Assembly: GCF_018622995.1 (NCBI RefSeq)
Contig: NZ_CP076022.1
Location: 3,286,001 to 3,350,000, forward strand
Length of the DNA stretch: 64,000 bases
DNA from: Arthrobacter jiangjiafuii
GTDB taxonomy: Bacteria > Actinomycetota > Actinomycetes > Actinomycetales > Micrococcaceae
Reading direction: 5' to 3'
The translations under genes were made by a program, and so were the position numbers. The notes under the pieces were generated by a model that saw only the letters and a list, made by a program, of their open reading frames with translations, made no database searches and was not told the origin of the DNA. Numbering within the stretch: the stretch's first letter is position 1; each line of letters begins with the position of its first letter. Of this stretch, positions 40,190 through 47,854 are shown one piece after another.

Positions 40190-41764
40190 TTAGTCCGAGT
40201 ACAGCCGCCGCAGGTCCGCCTTCCGGATCTTTCCGCTGGCGGTCCGCGGGAAATCCTGCACCATCAGCACGGTCCGCGGAACCTTGTACCGGGCCAGACG
40301 GCCGAAGAGATGCTGCTGCACCTCTTCGGCCGTCAACGTATACCCCTCCCGCAGGCTGATGACAGCCCGCGGCACTTCACCCCATTTGTCATCCGGAACA
40401 CCGATCACGGCCACCGCTGCAACGGCTTCCAGCTGGGCAATGGCCTGCTCCACCTCGGCCGGATAAATGTTCTCCCCGCCGGAAATGATCATGTCCTTCA
40501 GGCGGTCGGAGATGAACAGGAACCCGTCGTCGTCGAAATAGCCCATGTCCCCGGACCGGAACCAGCCCTCCTGGGCATATGCCTCAGCGGTGGCGTCCGG
40601 ACGGTTCCAATAGGAGGCGATCACGTTGGGTCCGGAAATCTGGACCTCGCCTACCTCCCCGGCACCCAGGACCTCCCCGTCCGGAGAGGTGATCCGGACA
40701 TCAGTGAAAAAGTGCGGCAGCCCGGCGGATCCAGCCTTTTCCCGCGACCGGTCGGCCGGCAGCGCGGTGGCTCCCGGAGCCGTTTCGGTCATTCCGTAGC
40801 CGTTGGAGAAGGACAGCCCGCGGGCTTCGTAGGCTTCCAGGACGCGCAGCGGCACGGCGGATCCGCCGCAGGTCATGGTGGAGAGCGAACTGATGTCCCG
40901 TTTGTCCCAGTCCGGATGTTCGCAGAGCATCTGGAACGTGGTGGGAACGCCGCTGATGTAGGTGGCGGAATACTGCTCAATGGCCGCGAGCGTGCGGGCG
41001 GGGTCGAAGCGGGTTTCCAGGACCACGGTTCCGCCCTTCAGGAGCACCGGCAGCACGCCCATGTCCAGCGAAGCAACGTGGAACATCGGCGAAATCATCA
41101 GCCCGATCTCGGAACCGGAAAGATCGTAGTCGACCAGCACGTTGTAGCAGTTCCAGGCCAGGTTGGCGTGGGTCAGCAGGGCGCCCTTGGGCTGTCCGGT
41201 GGTCCCTGAGGTGTACAGGATCATGGCGCCGTCCTCCCCTCCGACCGGCACATCCAGCCGGTCCGGGGAAGCCCCGGCGATCACGGCGTCGAAGTCCAGG
41301 GTTTCGCCATCAACGTCTGTCCCGTCCGAACCGCCCTCCAGCTCCTGCCCGCCGTGTTCCGTCCCGCCGTCGGCCACTGCCAGCCGCACTGCCACCGGGG
41401 TCCCGGTTGATCCGAGCCGCGCCAGTTCAGCGAGTGCCCCGGTGTACACCAGGACCGAGCTGCCCGAATCCTGCAGCGCAAACCGGATTTCCGGCGGAGC
41501 CAGCCGCGTGTTCAACGGTACAAACACGGCGCCCAGCGTACCGGCGGCGAAAAACGTTTCCAGGAACGCGGGATGGTTGTCTCCGAGGAAAGCCACGCGG
41601 GATCCGTGCTCCACGCCAAAGGACCGCAGCGCCTGCGCCAGCCGGTTGATCCGTTCATCCAGCTCCGGATAGCCGATCCGGCGGCCCTGGAAGATCAGGG
41701 CCGCCCGGTCGGCGGACTTGCGCCGGCGGCGGTGTATCCAGGATCCCAGCCCCTGGTTCTTCAT
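40190..41764 (-). CDS. Acyl-CoA synthetase (AMP-forming, medium/long-chain type)
   Basis: The 524-residue ANL ligase has LYTSGTTGQPKGALLTHANL (P-loop), SNGYGMTETAP, and the C-terminal hinge SGDMGYFDDDGFLFISDRLK with catalytic Lys in PRTASGKIRK. It activates a carboxylic acid to its CoA thioester. It is the last gene of a minus-strand operon headed by the SDR at 44293, with MaoC and a substrate-binding lipoprotein between. The product may be fed to the SDR/MaoC beta-oxidation enzymes. The substrate could be a fatty or aryl-alkanoic acid. Confidence 0.92.
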   Translation of the reverse strand: MKNQGLGSWIHRRRRKSADRAALIFQGRRIGYPELDERINRLAQALRSFGVEHGSRVAFLGDNHPAFLETFFAAGTLGAVFVPLNTRLAPPEIRFALQDSGSSVLVYTGALAELARLGSTGTPVAVRLAVADGGTEHGGQELEGGSDGTDVDGETLDFDAVIAGASPDRLDVPVGGEDGAMILYTSGTTGQPKGALLTHANLAWNCYNVLVDYDLSGSEIGLMISPMFHVASLDMGVLPVLLKGGTVVLETRFDPARTLAAIEQYSATYISGVPTTFQMLCEHPDWDKRDISSLSTMTCGGSAVPLRVLEAYEARGLSFSNGYGMTETAPGATALPADRSREKAGSAGLPHFFTDVRITSPDGEVLGAGEVGEVQISGPNVIASYWNRPDATAEAYAQEGWFRSGDMGYFDDDGFLFISDRLKDMIISGGENIYPAEVEQAIAQLEAVAAVAVIGVPDDKWGEVPRAVISLREGYTLTAEEVQQHLFGRLARYKVPRTVLMVQDFPRTASGKIRKADLRRLYSD

Positions 41765-41768
41765 GGCC

Positions 41769-42773
41769 CTACTGCACCGTCATGGCTGCGACGTCGGGCT
41801 CCTTGGACACGAACTCGTACTTCATCATCAGCCCGCCCAGGCCCTCGAGCTGTTCCGTGCGGAGCTCGCCGTCGAACTCCTCCATGGGCAGGCCCTCAGC
41901 CACGGCCGGGTCCATTCCCATGAAGGCCGGCAGCGTGGCCCGGACATCGTCGGTGTTGGCCTGCGCCTGGGTGAGCGTTTCGGTGACGGCTTCCTGGAAG
42001 GCGGTGACTGTCTCGGGGTTCTCCTCCGCGTACCGGCCGGAGGTGAACGTGACCATGGTGGGCATTCCGGGGATGGCTTCCTGGTTCGGGTGCCCCACCA
42101 GGACGTTGTCTGGATTGGCCAGGGCACGGCTCAGGAACGGTTCGGGCAGCCAGATGGCATCCGTGTTGCCCATCTCCAGCTGGGCTTCCATGTCCGGGAA
42201 CGGCAGTTCGTTGAACTTGATGTTCTCCGGGTTGCCGCCATCCAGGGCCGCGCTCTCCATGATGGTCAGGTCGCCCTGGGTGTTGACCGCGTTGACGGTG
42301 GCGGTTTTGCCTTCCAGGTCGCCGAAGGAGGTAATCCCTGAATCCTTGCGGGCCACCACCCCGTTGATGTCGGCTCCCTCGGCGAGCGAGTTGGAATACC
42401 CGGACACAATCTTCATGTCCAGGCCTTTATCCTTGGCCACCATGACGGAGAGCGGGTTGCCCACGGCGAATTGCAGGTCGCCGGTGGAGACCGCCGGCAG
42501 CATGGCCGCCCCGCCGGTGCCGGGCTGGAGCTCAACGTCCAGGCCGTGCTCCTCGAAAATCCCCTGGTCGATGCCGTACTGCATGGCCGAGGAGGGAGCA
42601 ATGGACAGCACGCCCACCACCACCTTCTGCAGCCCCTGGCTTTCGCCGGCCGACGGAGTGGACTCCGCCTCGGTTCCGGAGGGGGAGCCGCCGGAGCAGC
42701 CGGTGAGTGCCAGGGCCAGCACGGCTGCGCCTGCCGCCGCCGTGGACAGTTTCCTGGTGATCGTGTTCCTCAT
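41769..42773 (-). CDS. Orphan ABC substrate-binding lipoprotein (NMT1/SsuA-like)
   Basis: The 334-residue protein begins with a lipoprotein signal peptide ending LALTGC, then a Ser/Glu-rich linker. The type II periplasmic-binding fold contains VVVGVLSIAPSSAMQYGIDQ, GIFEEHGLDVELQPGTGGAA, VMVAKDKGLDMKIVSGY and SFGDLEGKTATVNAVN. This is the NMT1/SsuA/TauA class, binding sulfonates, pyrimidines, aromatic acids and other ligands. No permease or ATPase gene of this class is in the window, so it must share a distant transporter or act as a receptor. It is in one operon with an acyl-CoA ligase and MaoC. Confidence 0.9.
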   Translation of the reverse strand: MRNTITRKLSTAAAGAAVLALALTGCSGGSPSGTEAESTPSAGESQGLQKVVVGVLSIAPSSAMQYGIDQGIFEEHGLDVELQPGTGGAAMLPAVSTGDLQFAVGNPLSVMVAKDKGLDMKIVSGYSNSLAEGADINGVVARKDSGITSFGDLEGKTATVNAVNTQGDLTIMESAALDGGNPENIKFNELPFPDMEAQLEMGNTDAIWLPEPFLSRALANPDNVLVGHPNQEAIPGMPTMVTFTSGRYAEENPETVTAFQEAVTETLTQAQANTDDVRATLPAFMGMDPAVAEGLPMEEFDGELRTEQLEGLGGLMMKYEFVSKEPDVAAMTVQ

Positions 42774-42833
42774 GACCTGCCTCTTCCTGAAGCTGGAAAG
42801 TGGCGCCCTGGCTGGTAGCCGGGCGGTGGACGG

Positions 42834-43286
42834 TTAGGCGTAAAAGCGGTAGAGGGAATGCGCGACGACGGCGGGCCGGGTTTCGCCGTCTGCCTCGATG
42901 ACCTGGTCCACGCCGACCTGGAAGCCGCCGGCAACCTCGGTGACCTCGGTGACCCGGGCGTTCATCCGGATTTTGGCTCCCACCCGGACCGGTGAAACGA
43001 AACGGACCTTGTCCAGCCCGTAGTTCACCTTGGTCTTCGCACCGGTCACATCCAGCAGCTCGCTCCAGAAAGGAATGGCCAGGGACAGGGTCAGGAAGCC
43101 GTGGGCGATCGGGCCCCCGAACGGGCCGTCCGCTGCCTTCTCCGGGTCGGTGTGGATCCACTGGTGGTCGTCGGTGGCATCAGCGAACGTGTTGACCCGG
43201 TCCTGGGTGACTTCCCGGTATTCGGTCCAGCCCAGGTCCCGGCCCGTGAGCCCGGGCAGTTCTTCGAGGGAAACGGTGGTCCTCAT
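42834..43286 (-). CDS. MaoC-like (R)-specific enoyl-CoA hydratase, copy 2
   Basis: The 150-residue hot-dog hydratase is a close paralogue of 32603-33055. Shared blocks are TFADATDDHQWIHTDPE, PIAHGFLTLSL and KVNYGLDKVRFVSPV. The catalytic Asp and His in DATDDHQWIH are kept. It overlaps the SDR gene by 4 bp. It probably hydrates the enoyl-CoA that the SDR then oxidises. Confidence 0.93.
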   Translation of the reverse strand: MRTTVSLEELPGLTGRDLGWTEYREVTQDRVNTFADATDDHQWIHTDPEKAADGPFGGPIAHGFLTLSLAIPFWSELLDVTGAKTKVNYGLDKVRFVSPVRVGAKIRMNARVTEVTEVAGGFQVGVDQVIEADGETRPAVVAHSLYRFYA

Positions 43287-44293
43287 GCGGTTCTCCTTTT
43301 GGCGCGGGGATCAGGGTCAGCAGCCGGCGGGCCGGGCGCCGGCTCGGCCTCGGGCTGCAGTTCTTCGGGCTGCAGTTCTTCGGGCCGTAGTTCTTCCGGC
43401 AGTGGCGGGAAGGTTTCCCCCACGGACTGCAGCCGGCCGCCAAAGAGGTCCCCGAAGCGGGCGGTGAGTTCCTCGTAGCTCCATCCCCCGCTGCTGTACT
43501 CGGTGGCCACGGCTTCGGGATGGGACCACAGCTGCAGCCGGTCACCGCCGATCCCCACGGCCTGTCCGGTGATGCCCGCCGCCGCATCGGAGGCGAGGAA
43601 CGCAACCAGCCCGGCGACGTCGTCGGCCGTCCCGAAGCCCAGGTCCCTGCGGAAGAAGTCCGGCATCGCCTCGCCGCGTGCAGCGGCCTCCACGGCGCTG
43701 CGGAAGTACGGCACGGTCTCGGTCATGGCGGTGGCAGCCACGGGGATGACGGCGTTGGCCGTGATCCCCGCCTTGCGCAGCTCCAGGGCCCAGGTCCGCA
43801 CCATGCCGACAATTCCGGCCTTGGCCGCGGCGTAGTTGGTCTGGCCGAAGTTGCCCCGCTGGCCGGTGGGCGAGCCGATGCAGATGATCCGGCCGCTCCC
43901 CTGCACCCGGAACACGCCCACCGCTTCGCGGACGCAGGTGAAGGTGCCGCGCAGGTGCACGTTGATGACGGTATCGAAATCCTCGTCCGTCATTTTCCAC
44001 AGGGTTTTATCCCGCAGCACTCCGGCGTTGGTGACCATGACATCCAGCCGGCCGAAGTTCTCCAGGGCCGCGGCCACCAGTTCCTCCGCAGTGCCGGTGG
44101 GGCCCACGGGGGCTACAACGGCAACGGCAGTTCCGCCCGCGGAGCGGATTCCTGCCACTGCCTCGTCCGCCACTGACTGATCGACGTCGTTCACAACAAC
44201 GGACGCGCCCAGCCTGGCCAGCTCACGGGCATACGCGAGGCCAAGTCCGCGCCCGCTGCCGGTGACTATGGCTGCTTTTCCATCGAGGGACAT
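43283..44293 (-). CDS. SDR dehydrogenase, MFE-2-type, copy 2
   Basis: The 336-residue SDR is paralogous to 29531-30466. It has MSLDGKAAIVTGSGRGLGLA, VNDVD, NAGVLRDKTLWKMTDEDFD and the catalytic NYAAAKAGIVGM, then GFGTADDVAGLVAFLASDAA. The C-terminal part has a tandem Glu/Pro-rich motif (LRPEELQPEELQPEA) caused by an in-frame repeat of 15 bases. It starts at 44293, though the frame is open to 44506; MSLDGK aligns with the paralogue. It begins the operon 44293-40190 and is divergent from the second MarR gene. Confidence 0.88.
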   Translation of the reverse strand: MSLDGKAAIVTGSGRGLGLAYARELARLGASVVVNDVDQSVADEAVAGIRSAGGTAVAVVAPVGPTGTAEELVAAALENFGRLDVMVTNAGVLRDKTLWKMTDEDFDTVINVHLRGTFTCVREAVGVFRVQGSGRIICIGSPTGQRGNFGQTNYAAAKAGIVGMVRTWALELRKAGITANAVIPVAATAMTETVPYFRSAVEAAARGEAMPDFFRRDLGFGTADDVAGLVAFLASDAAAGITGQAVGIGGDRLQLWSHPEAVATEYSSGGWSYEELTARFGDLFGGRLQSVGETFPPLPEELRPEELQPEELQPEAEPAPGPPAADPDPRAKRRTA

Positions 44294-44335
44294 CCGAGCT
44301 CCTTCGCTCTTGATGCGTTCATCACAACCCTCATC

Positions 44336-44350
44336 GTTGAAAAAGTCAAC
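44336..44350. promoter_or_regulatory. MarR operator in the second MarR/SDR divergent region
   Basis: GTTGA-AAAAG-TCAAC is a perfect 5-bp inverted repeat with a 5-nt spacer. It lies 42 bp upstream of the SDR start and 28 bp before the MarR start. On the minus strand TTGACT within it can serve as -35 with TGTGAT 17 bp later. It matches the palindrome at 29472-29486 between the paralogous genes. Confidence 0.62.
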
Positions 44351-44378
44351 AGTGTTCTTTTTCGCGTATTGTGAGGGC

Positions 44379-44861
44379 ATGAGCGAACCAGGGCAGGACG
44401 GCGCATCCGGGACGACAGGCATCAACCGCCTGTATGCCACGGACCTTGCCAACGAAACCGAATTCCTTGCAGCCCGCGCGCGGTCGCTGGGGTCCGCCCG
44501 CGCCAACGCCGCCCTCGCCGTGCTGGACCTGAAGGTGCGCTCCTATTCGGTGCTTTCCCTGGCCTGCAGCGGCACGCAGCCTTCCCAGCGTGAACTGGCT
44601 GAATTCCTGGCCCTGGACCCGAGCCAGATCGTGGCCCTGGTGGACCAGCTGGAAAAGCGCGGCGCGGTGCTCCGGATGGCCGATCCCCGCGACCGCCGCT
44701 CCAACATCATTGCCGCCACCGACGCCGGGCGCAGCCTGTTTGCCGAGGCGGCCCGGCTGGTCGAAGCGGCCAGCAACGAGTCCCTCGCTGCACTGAACGC
44801 GGCGGAACGGGACCAGTTGCGGTCCCTGCTGCGGCGGGTGGCGCTGACCCCGGAGGGCTAA
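44379..44861 (+). CDS. MarR family regulator, copy 2
   Basis: The 160-residue protein is a paralogue of the MarR at 28950-29435. It shares NAALAVLDLKVRSYSVLSLA, the QRELAEFLALDPSQIVALVD recognition region and the wing DPRDRRSNIIAATDAGRSLF. The start MSEPGQDG at 44379 aligns with the paralogue's length; GAGG is close upstream. It faces the SDR gene at 44293 across a palindrome and probably represses both directions. The stop codon lies within a 16-bp tandem duplication (44852-44883). Confidence 0.9.
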   Translation: MSEPGQDGASGTTGINRLYATDLANETEFLAARARSLGSARANAALAVLDLKVRSYSVLSLACSGTQPSQRELAEFLALDPSQIVALVDQLEKRGAVLRMADPRDRRSNIIAATDAGRSLFAEAARLVEAASNESLAALNAAERDQLRSLLRRVALTPEG

Positions 44862-44890
44862 GCGGCCGGAGGGCTAAGCGGCCGGAGGGC
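44852..44890. repeat. 16-bp tandem duplication over the MarR stop codon
   Basis: GGAGGGCTAAGCGGCC occurs at 44852-44867 and 44868-44883, followed by a partial copy at 44884-44890. The first copy contains the TAA stop of the MarR gene. It is a simple slippage-type repeat. Confidence 0.85.
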
Positions 44891-44917
44891 AGCCGGCTCC
44901 AGCCCGAACCAGGCAGC

Positions 44918-47101
44918 CTAGATCGAGTCCTTCATCAGGCCCGCCAGGGACGAGAAGCGCGGGTTGGACGGCAGGTCATCAAGCAGGACAGCTTCCCCAT
45001 CCGGCCCGCACAGCGGAATCCGCCAGTTCGGATACTCGTCAGACGTGCCGGGCTGGTTCTGCGTGCGCCGCTCCCCCACCGCATCGGCCAGTGCCACGCC
45101 GAGCAGTGCAGACGGCGTCTGCAGGATGAAGGCATGCAGGGCTTCCACCGTCTGGCGGACCTGCTCCGGGTCAGGTGGTCCGAATCCGGACACGGGCATT
45201 CCGGCAGCTGATTCAGGCAGCAGGCCGCGGCTGCGCAGCAGGGACAGCACTGCTTCCTGTGCCGCGGCGTCGGCGGCCCGTTCCTCCTCCACAGGGCGGC
45301 TGAGCAGGCCCAGGGAGCTGCGCAGGTCCACATGTTCGCCGGCAAGGTAGCCGGCGGCGGGAGGCAGGTCGTGGGTGTTCACGGTGGTCAAGGCTCCGGC
45401 CCGGTAATCCTCCGGGGGCCGCGGGCCTGCTTCGGTGGCTTCGAACCACAGGATGGAGGTGCCGAGCACGCCCCGCTCCCCGAGGTAGTCCTGGACCCAG
45501 GGCTCAAACACGCCCAGGTCCTCGCCCACCACCAGGGCGCCGGTCCGCTGGGCTTCGAGGGCCAGGATGCCGACCAGCGCCTCGTGGTCGAAATACACGT
45601 ACGCACCCTCCCCGGGGGATGATCCCGCGGGAATCCACCACTGCCGGAACAGCCCCAGGACGTGGTCGACCCGCAGCCCCCCGGCATGCCTCAGCACGGT
45701 GCGCAGCATGTCCCGGTACGGAAGGTAGCCGGCGTCGGTGAGCCTCCCCGGATGCCATGGCGGTTGGCTCCAGTCCTGGCCCTGCTGGTTGAACATGTCC
45801 GGCGGGGCCCCCACGGAAACTCCGTGAGCGAGCACCGGGCGCAGCATCCAGGCGTCGGCACCGGCCGGATGGACACCCACGGCCAGGTCATGGACCACGC
45901 CAATCTCCATGCCCGCACTGCGCGCGGCCCGCTGGACCGTTTCCAGCTGCTGGTCGCACAGCCACTGCAGCCACATGTAAAACTCGGCACGGGGTGCAAG
46001 CTCCCCGCGGTGCTCCCTGACATAACTGCTGTCCGGACCGGTGATCTGCTGCCAGCGCGGGTCGCCGGCGGGCAGGTTCTCCGCCAGCGTGCACCACAGC
46101 GCAAAGTCCTCAAGGCCTTTGCCTTCCACGGCACAGAAGCGTTCAAACTGCAGCTGCCTGGCGATGCTGCGCGGCACGGAGAAGACCAGTTCCAGGGCAG
46201 CAAGTTTTGCCGCGTAGGTGGTGTCACGGTCCAGCAGCTCCGATGACCGGTTCGCTGCACTGCGGGCCCGTGCCTCTTGGTCAACGAGGGCACGGTCTGC
46301 ACCGGACAGATAGGCGAACTCAGGAACATCCTCCACCCGGATGTACAGCGGGTTAAAGAAGCGGCGGGTGGTGGGCAGGTAGGGCGAGGGTTCCACCGGC
46401 GGCACCGGTTCGGCGGCGTGCAGCGGATTGATCAGGATGAAATCGGCATCGTAACCGGCGCCGGACAGCGCTGCCAGGTCCGCGAGATCCCCGAGGTCAC
46501 CGATCCCCCAAGAACGGGACGAGCGCACGGAATACAGCTGTGCCATCAGCCCCCATGCCCTTTTGCGCGCCACGTCAGCGCCCGTTGTCAGCCGCTCAGG
46601 CGTGACCACCAATTCCGTTTCGGCCTGCCGGTCTTCACTCTGGATCTGGAACCGGTGCCAGCCCAGCGGCAGGTCCTGCGGCAGCAGCACCATGGTTTGG
46701 CCGGTCGGCACGCCGTCGACCTCGCGTTCCTCACCTGGCACGCCCGGCCATTCCAGGTCCCGCCGGTTTCCGTTCTCCTCGGTAATCCAGACCTGGGCCT
46801 TCTGCCCGGCCGGCAGGTGCACGGGAACCGATTGGCTGCGTTGTCCACGGACGACGACGGCGCCGGGCAGGGTGCGGCGCCACGGCGCCAGGTGCGCCTG
46901 CGCCAGTGACTGCGCCAGCTCTTCGTCCGTGCCGGTGGCAACCCCCAGGGCAGCCAGCACCTGGCGCAGTGTCTCGTCGGAAACGTCCTTGCGGGTGCCG
47001 TCCCAGCCGTTGAAGGTGGTGGCTACGTGATGATGTGCCGCGAGCTCCTGCAGAAGGGAGCTGCCTGCGGCTTGGTCGCCGGTGGAATTCACTTCAGTCA
47101 T
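44918..47101 (-). CDS. malQ: 4-alpha-glucanotransferase (amylomaltase, GH77)
   Basis: The 727-residue protein has the actinobacterial GH77 layout: an N-terminal beta-rich domain of about 170 residues, then the TIM barrel from RAWGLMAQLYSVRSSRSWGI. The nucleophile is D479 in GLRVDHVLGLFR, the acid/base Glu is in VVGEDLG, and the third carboxylate is in NTHDLP. It transfers glucan segments between maltodextrins in glycogen or maltose use. The ATG at 47101 is taken as start; a TTG at 47110 is in frame. There is no clear Shine-Dalgarno. It stands alone between the MarR gene and a DUF6221-like gene. Confidence 0.96.
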   Translation of the reverse strand: MTEVNSTGDQAAGSSLLQELAAHHHVATTFNGWDGTRKDVSDETLRQVLAALGVATGTDEELAQSLAQAHLAPWRRTLPGAVVVRGQRSQSVPVHLPAGQKAQVWITEENGNRRDLEWPGVPGEEREVDGVPTGQTMVLLPQDLPLGWHRFQIQSEDRQAETELVVTPERLTTGADVARKRAWGLMAQLYSVRSSRSWGIGDLGDLADLAALSGAGYDADFILINPLHAAEPVPPVEPSPYLPTTRRFFNPLYIRVEDVPEFAYLSGADRALVDQEARARSAANRSSELLDRDTTYAAKLAALELVFSVPRSIARQLQFERFCAVEGKGLEDFALWCTLAENLPAGDPRWQQITGPDSSYVREHRGELAPRAEFYMWLQWLCDQQLETVQRAARSAGMEIGVVHDLAVGVHPAGADAWMLRPVLAHGVSVGAPPDMFNQQGQDWSQPPWHPGRLTDAGYLPYRDMLRTVLRHAGGLRVDHVLGLFRQWWIPAGSSPGEGAYVYFDHEALVGILALEAQRTGALVVGEDLGVFEPWVQDYLGERGVLGTSILWFEATEAGPRPPEDYRAGALTTVNTHDLPPAAGYLAGEHVDLRSSLGLLSRPVEEERAADAAAQEAVLSLLRSRGLLPESAAGMPVSGFGPPDPEQVRQTVEALHAFILQTPSALLGVALADAVGERRTQNQPGTSDEYPNWRIPLCGPDGEAVLLDDLPSNPRFSSLAGLMKDSI

Positions 47102-47160
47102 GACAGCCAATCTATGGGCTTGGGCACCCCGACCCCAACCTGCACCCGCTGCATCGGGGC

Positions 47161-47490
47161 TCAGCTGCGTTTTTCGGTAAGCCGCCAGACATCCTGATAA
47201 TCGGGATGGTCCTCATAGGTCGCAGCCATCGCCGCCAGTGCCAGGGTTGTCCATTCCAGTTCATCCGCGAAGTGCTTGCCCTGGGCTTCCGGGTCCATCA
47301 ACATCCTGGACAGTGTGTTGCGCCGGGCCCCACCGATGATCTCGATCAGCATCAGCTTCGCCTCGCATTCGCGCAGCAGGCGCTCTTCATACCAGCGGTC
47401 CGAGGGAGGAAGGCCTTTGGCTGTCAGGAGCTTCCGGGATTCCGCTGCGTCGTCCTGGAAGCGCGTCAGGAGGAAATCCACGATGTCCAT
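47161..47490 (-). CDS. DUF6221-like small protein
   Basis: The 109-residue protein starts MDIVDFLLTRFQDDAAES, continues with RWYEERLLRECEAKLMLIEI and ends LALAAMAATYEDHPDYQDVWRL. This resembles the DUF6221 group of actinobacteria, where the conserved end is a HPDY-x-W motif. The function is unknown. The frame extends upstream to 47676 without family similarity, and the ATG at 47490 fits best. It is a single gene just upstream of malQ on the same strand. Confidence 0.78.
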   Translation of the reverse strand: MDIVDFLLTRFQDDAAESRKLLTAKGLPPSDRWYEERLLRECEAKLMLIEIIGGARRNTLSRMLMDPEAQGKHFADELEWTTLALAAMAATYEDHPDYQDVWRLTEKRS

Positions 47491-47576
47491 GGGACCGATG
47501 CTACGCCCCGGCGCAGGGGGCGTCAGCAGGAGCGGCACGGAACGACGCGGCGCGGGGAGGAATAAATCTCCGGCCC

Positions 47577-47597
47577 GCTTAGTTGACATAACTAAGC
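47577..47597. promoter_or_regulatory. Perfect inverted repeat containing a -35-like TTGACA
   Basis: GCTTAGTT (47577-47584), GACAT, AACTAAGC (47590-47597) is a perfect 8-bp inverted repeat. It includes TTGACA at 47583-47588. It lies 18 bp before the proposed TTG start of the small protein at 47615 and 86 bp from the DUF6221-like gene, so it could regulate either direction. The regulator is unknown. Confidence 0.55.
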
Positions 47598-47614
47598 CAA
47601 GAGAAAGATGCCCC

Positions 47615-47854
47615 TTGCCAGTAGTCAGCACCCCAGCACCTGCCACAACCACCCGAGCCAAACGCGTTCGGAACATCCGCTCCCTCCACCGCGGGGACCT
47701 GGTAGAGGTCCGCAGCGGGAAGAAGGTCTATTACAGCGGAGAAGTCCGCGACACTGCCCCCGGCCTGGGTACCATCTGGATCCGCACGGACGAAGACGGT
47801 ACCCGGACCTCGGTCAGCGTCGAGGACTACACCATCTGGAAAAACCCCAGCTAG
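47615..47854 (+). CDS. Small SH3-like protein of unknown function
   Basis: From a TTG at 47615 (GAGAAAG upstream) the frame encodes 79 residues: a Thr/Ala-rich start, then IRSLHRGDLVEVRSGKKVYY, SGEVRDTAPGLGTIWIRTDE and a terminal SVSVEDYTIWK. The alternating hydrophobic pattern suggests a five-strand SH3-like or KOW-like barrel. I do not recognise a named family. The start is uncertain, as no ATG or GTG is in frame nearby. Its stop and that of the convergent SDR overlap within the CTAG at 47851-47854. Confidence 0.6.
   Translation: MPVVSTPAPATTTRAKRVRNIRSLHRGDLVEVRSGKKVYYSGEVRDTAPGLGTIWIRTDEDGTRTSVSVEDYTIWKNPS

Noticed and set aside
40155-40200. Terminator between the ABC exporter and the acyl-CoA ligase
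   Set aside because: Only a short direct repeat (TTAGTCCG) is seen; no stem with a T-run.
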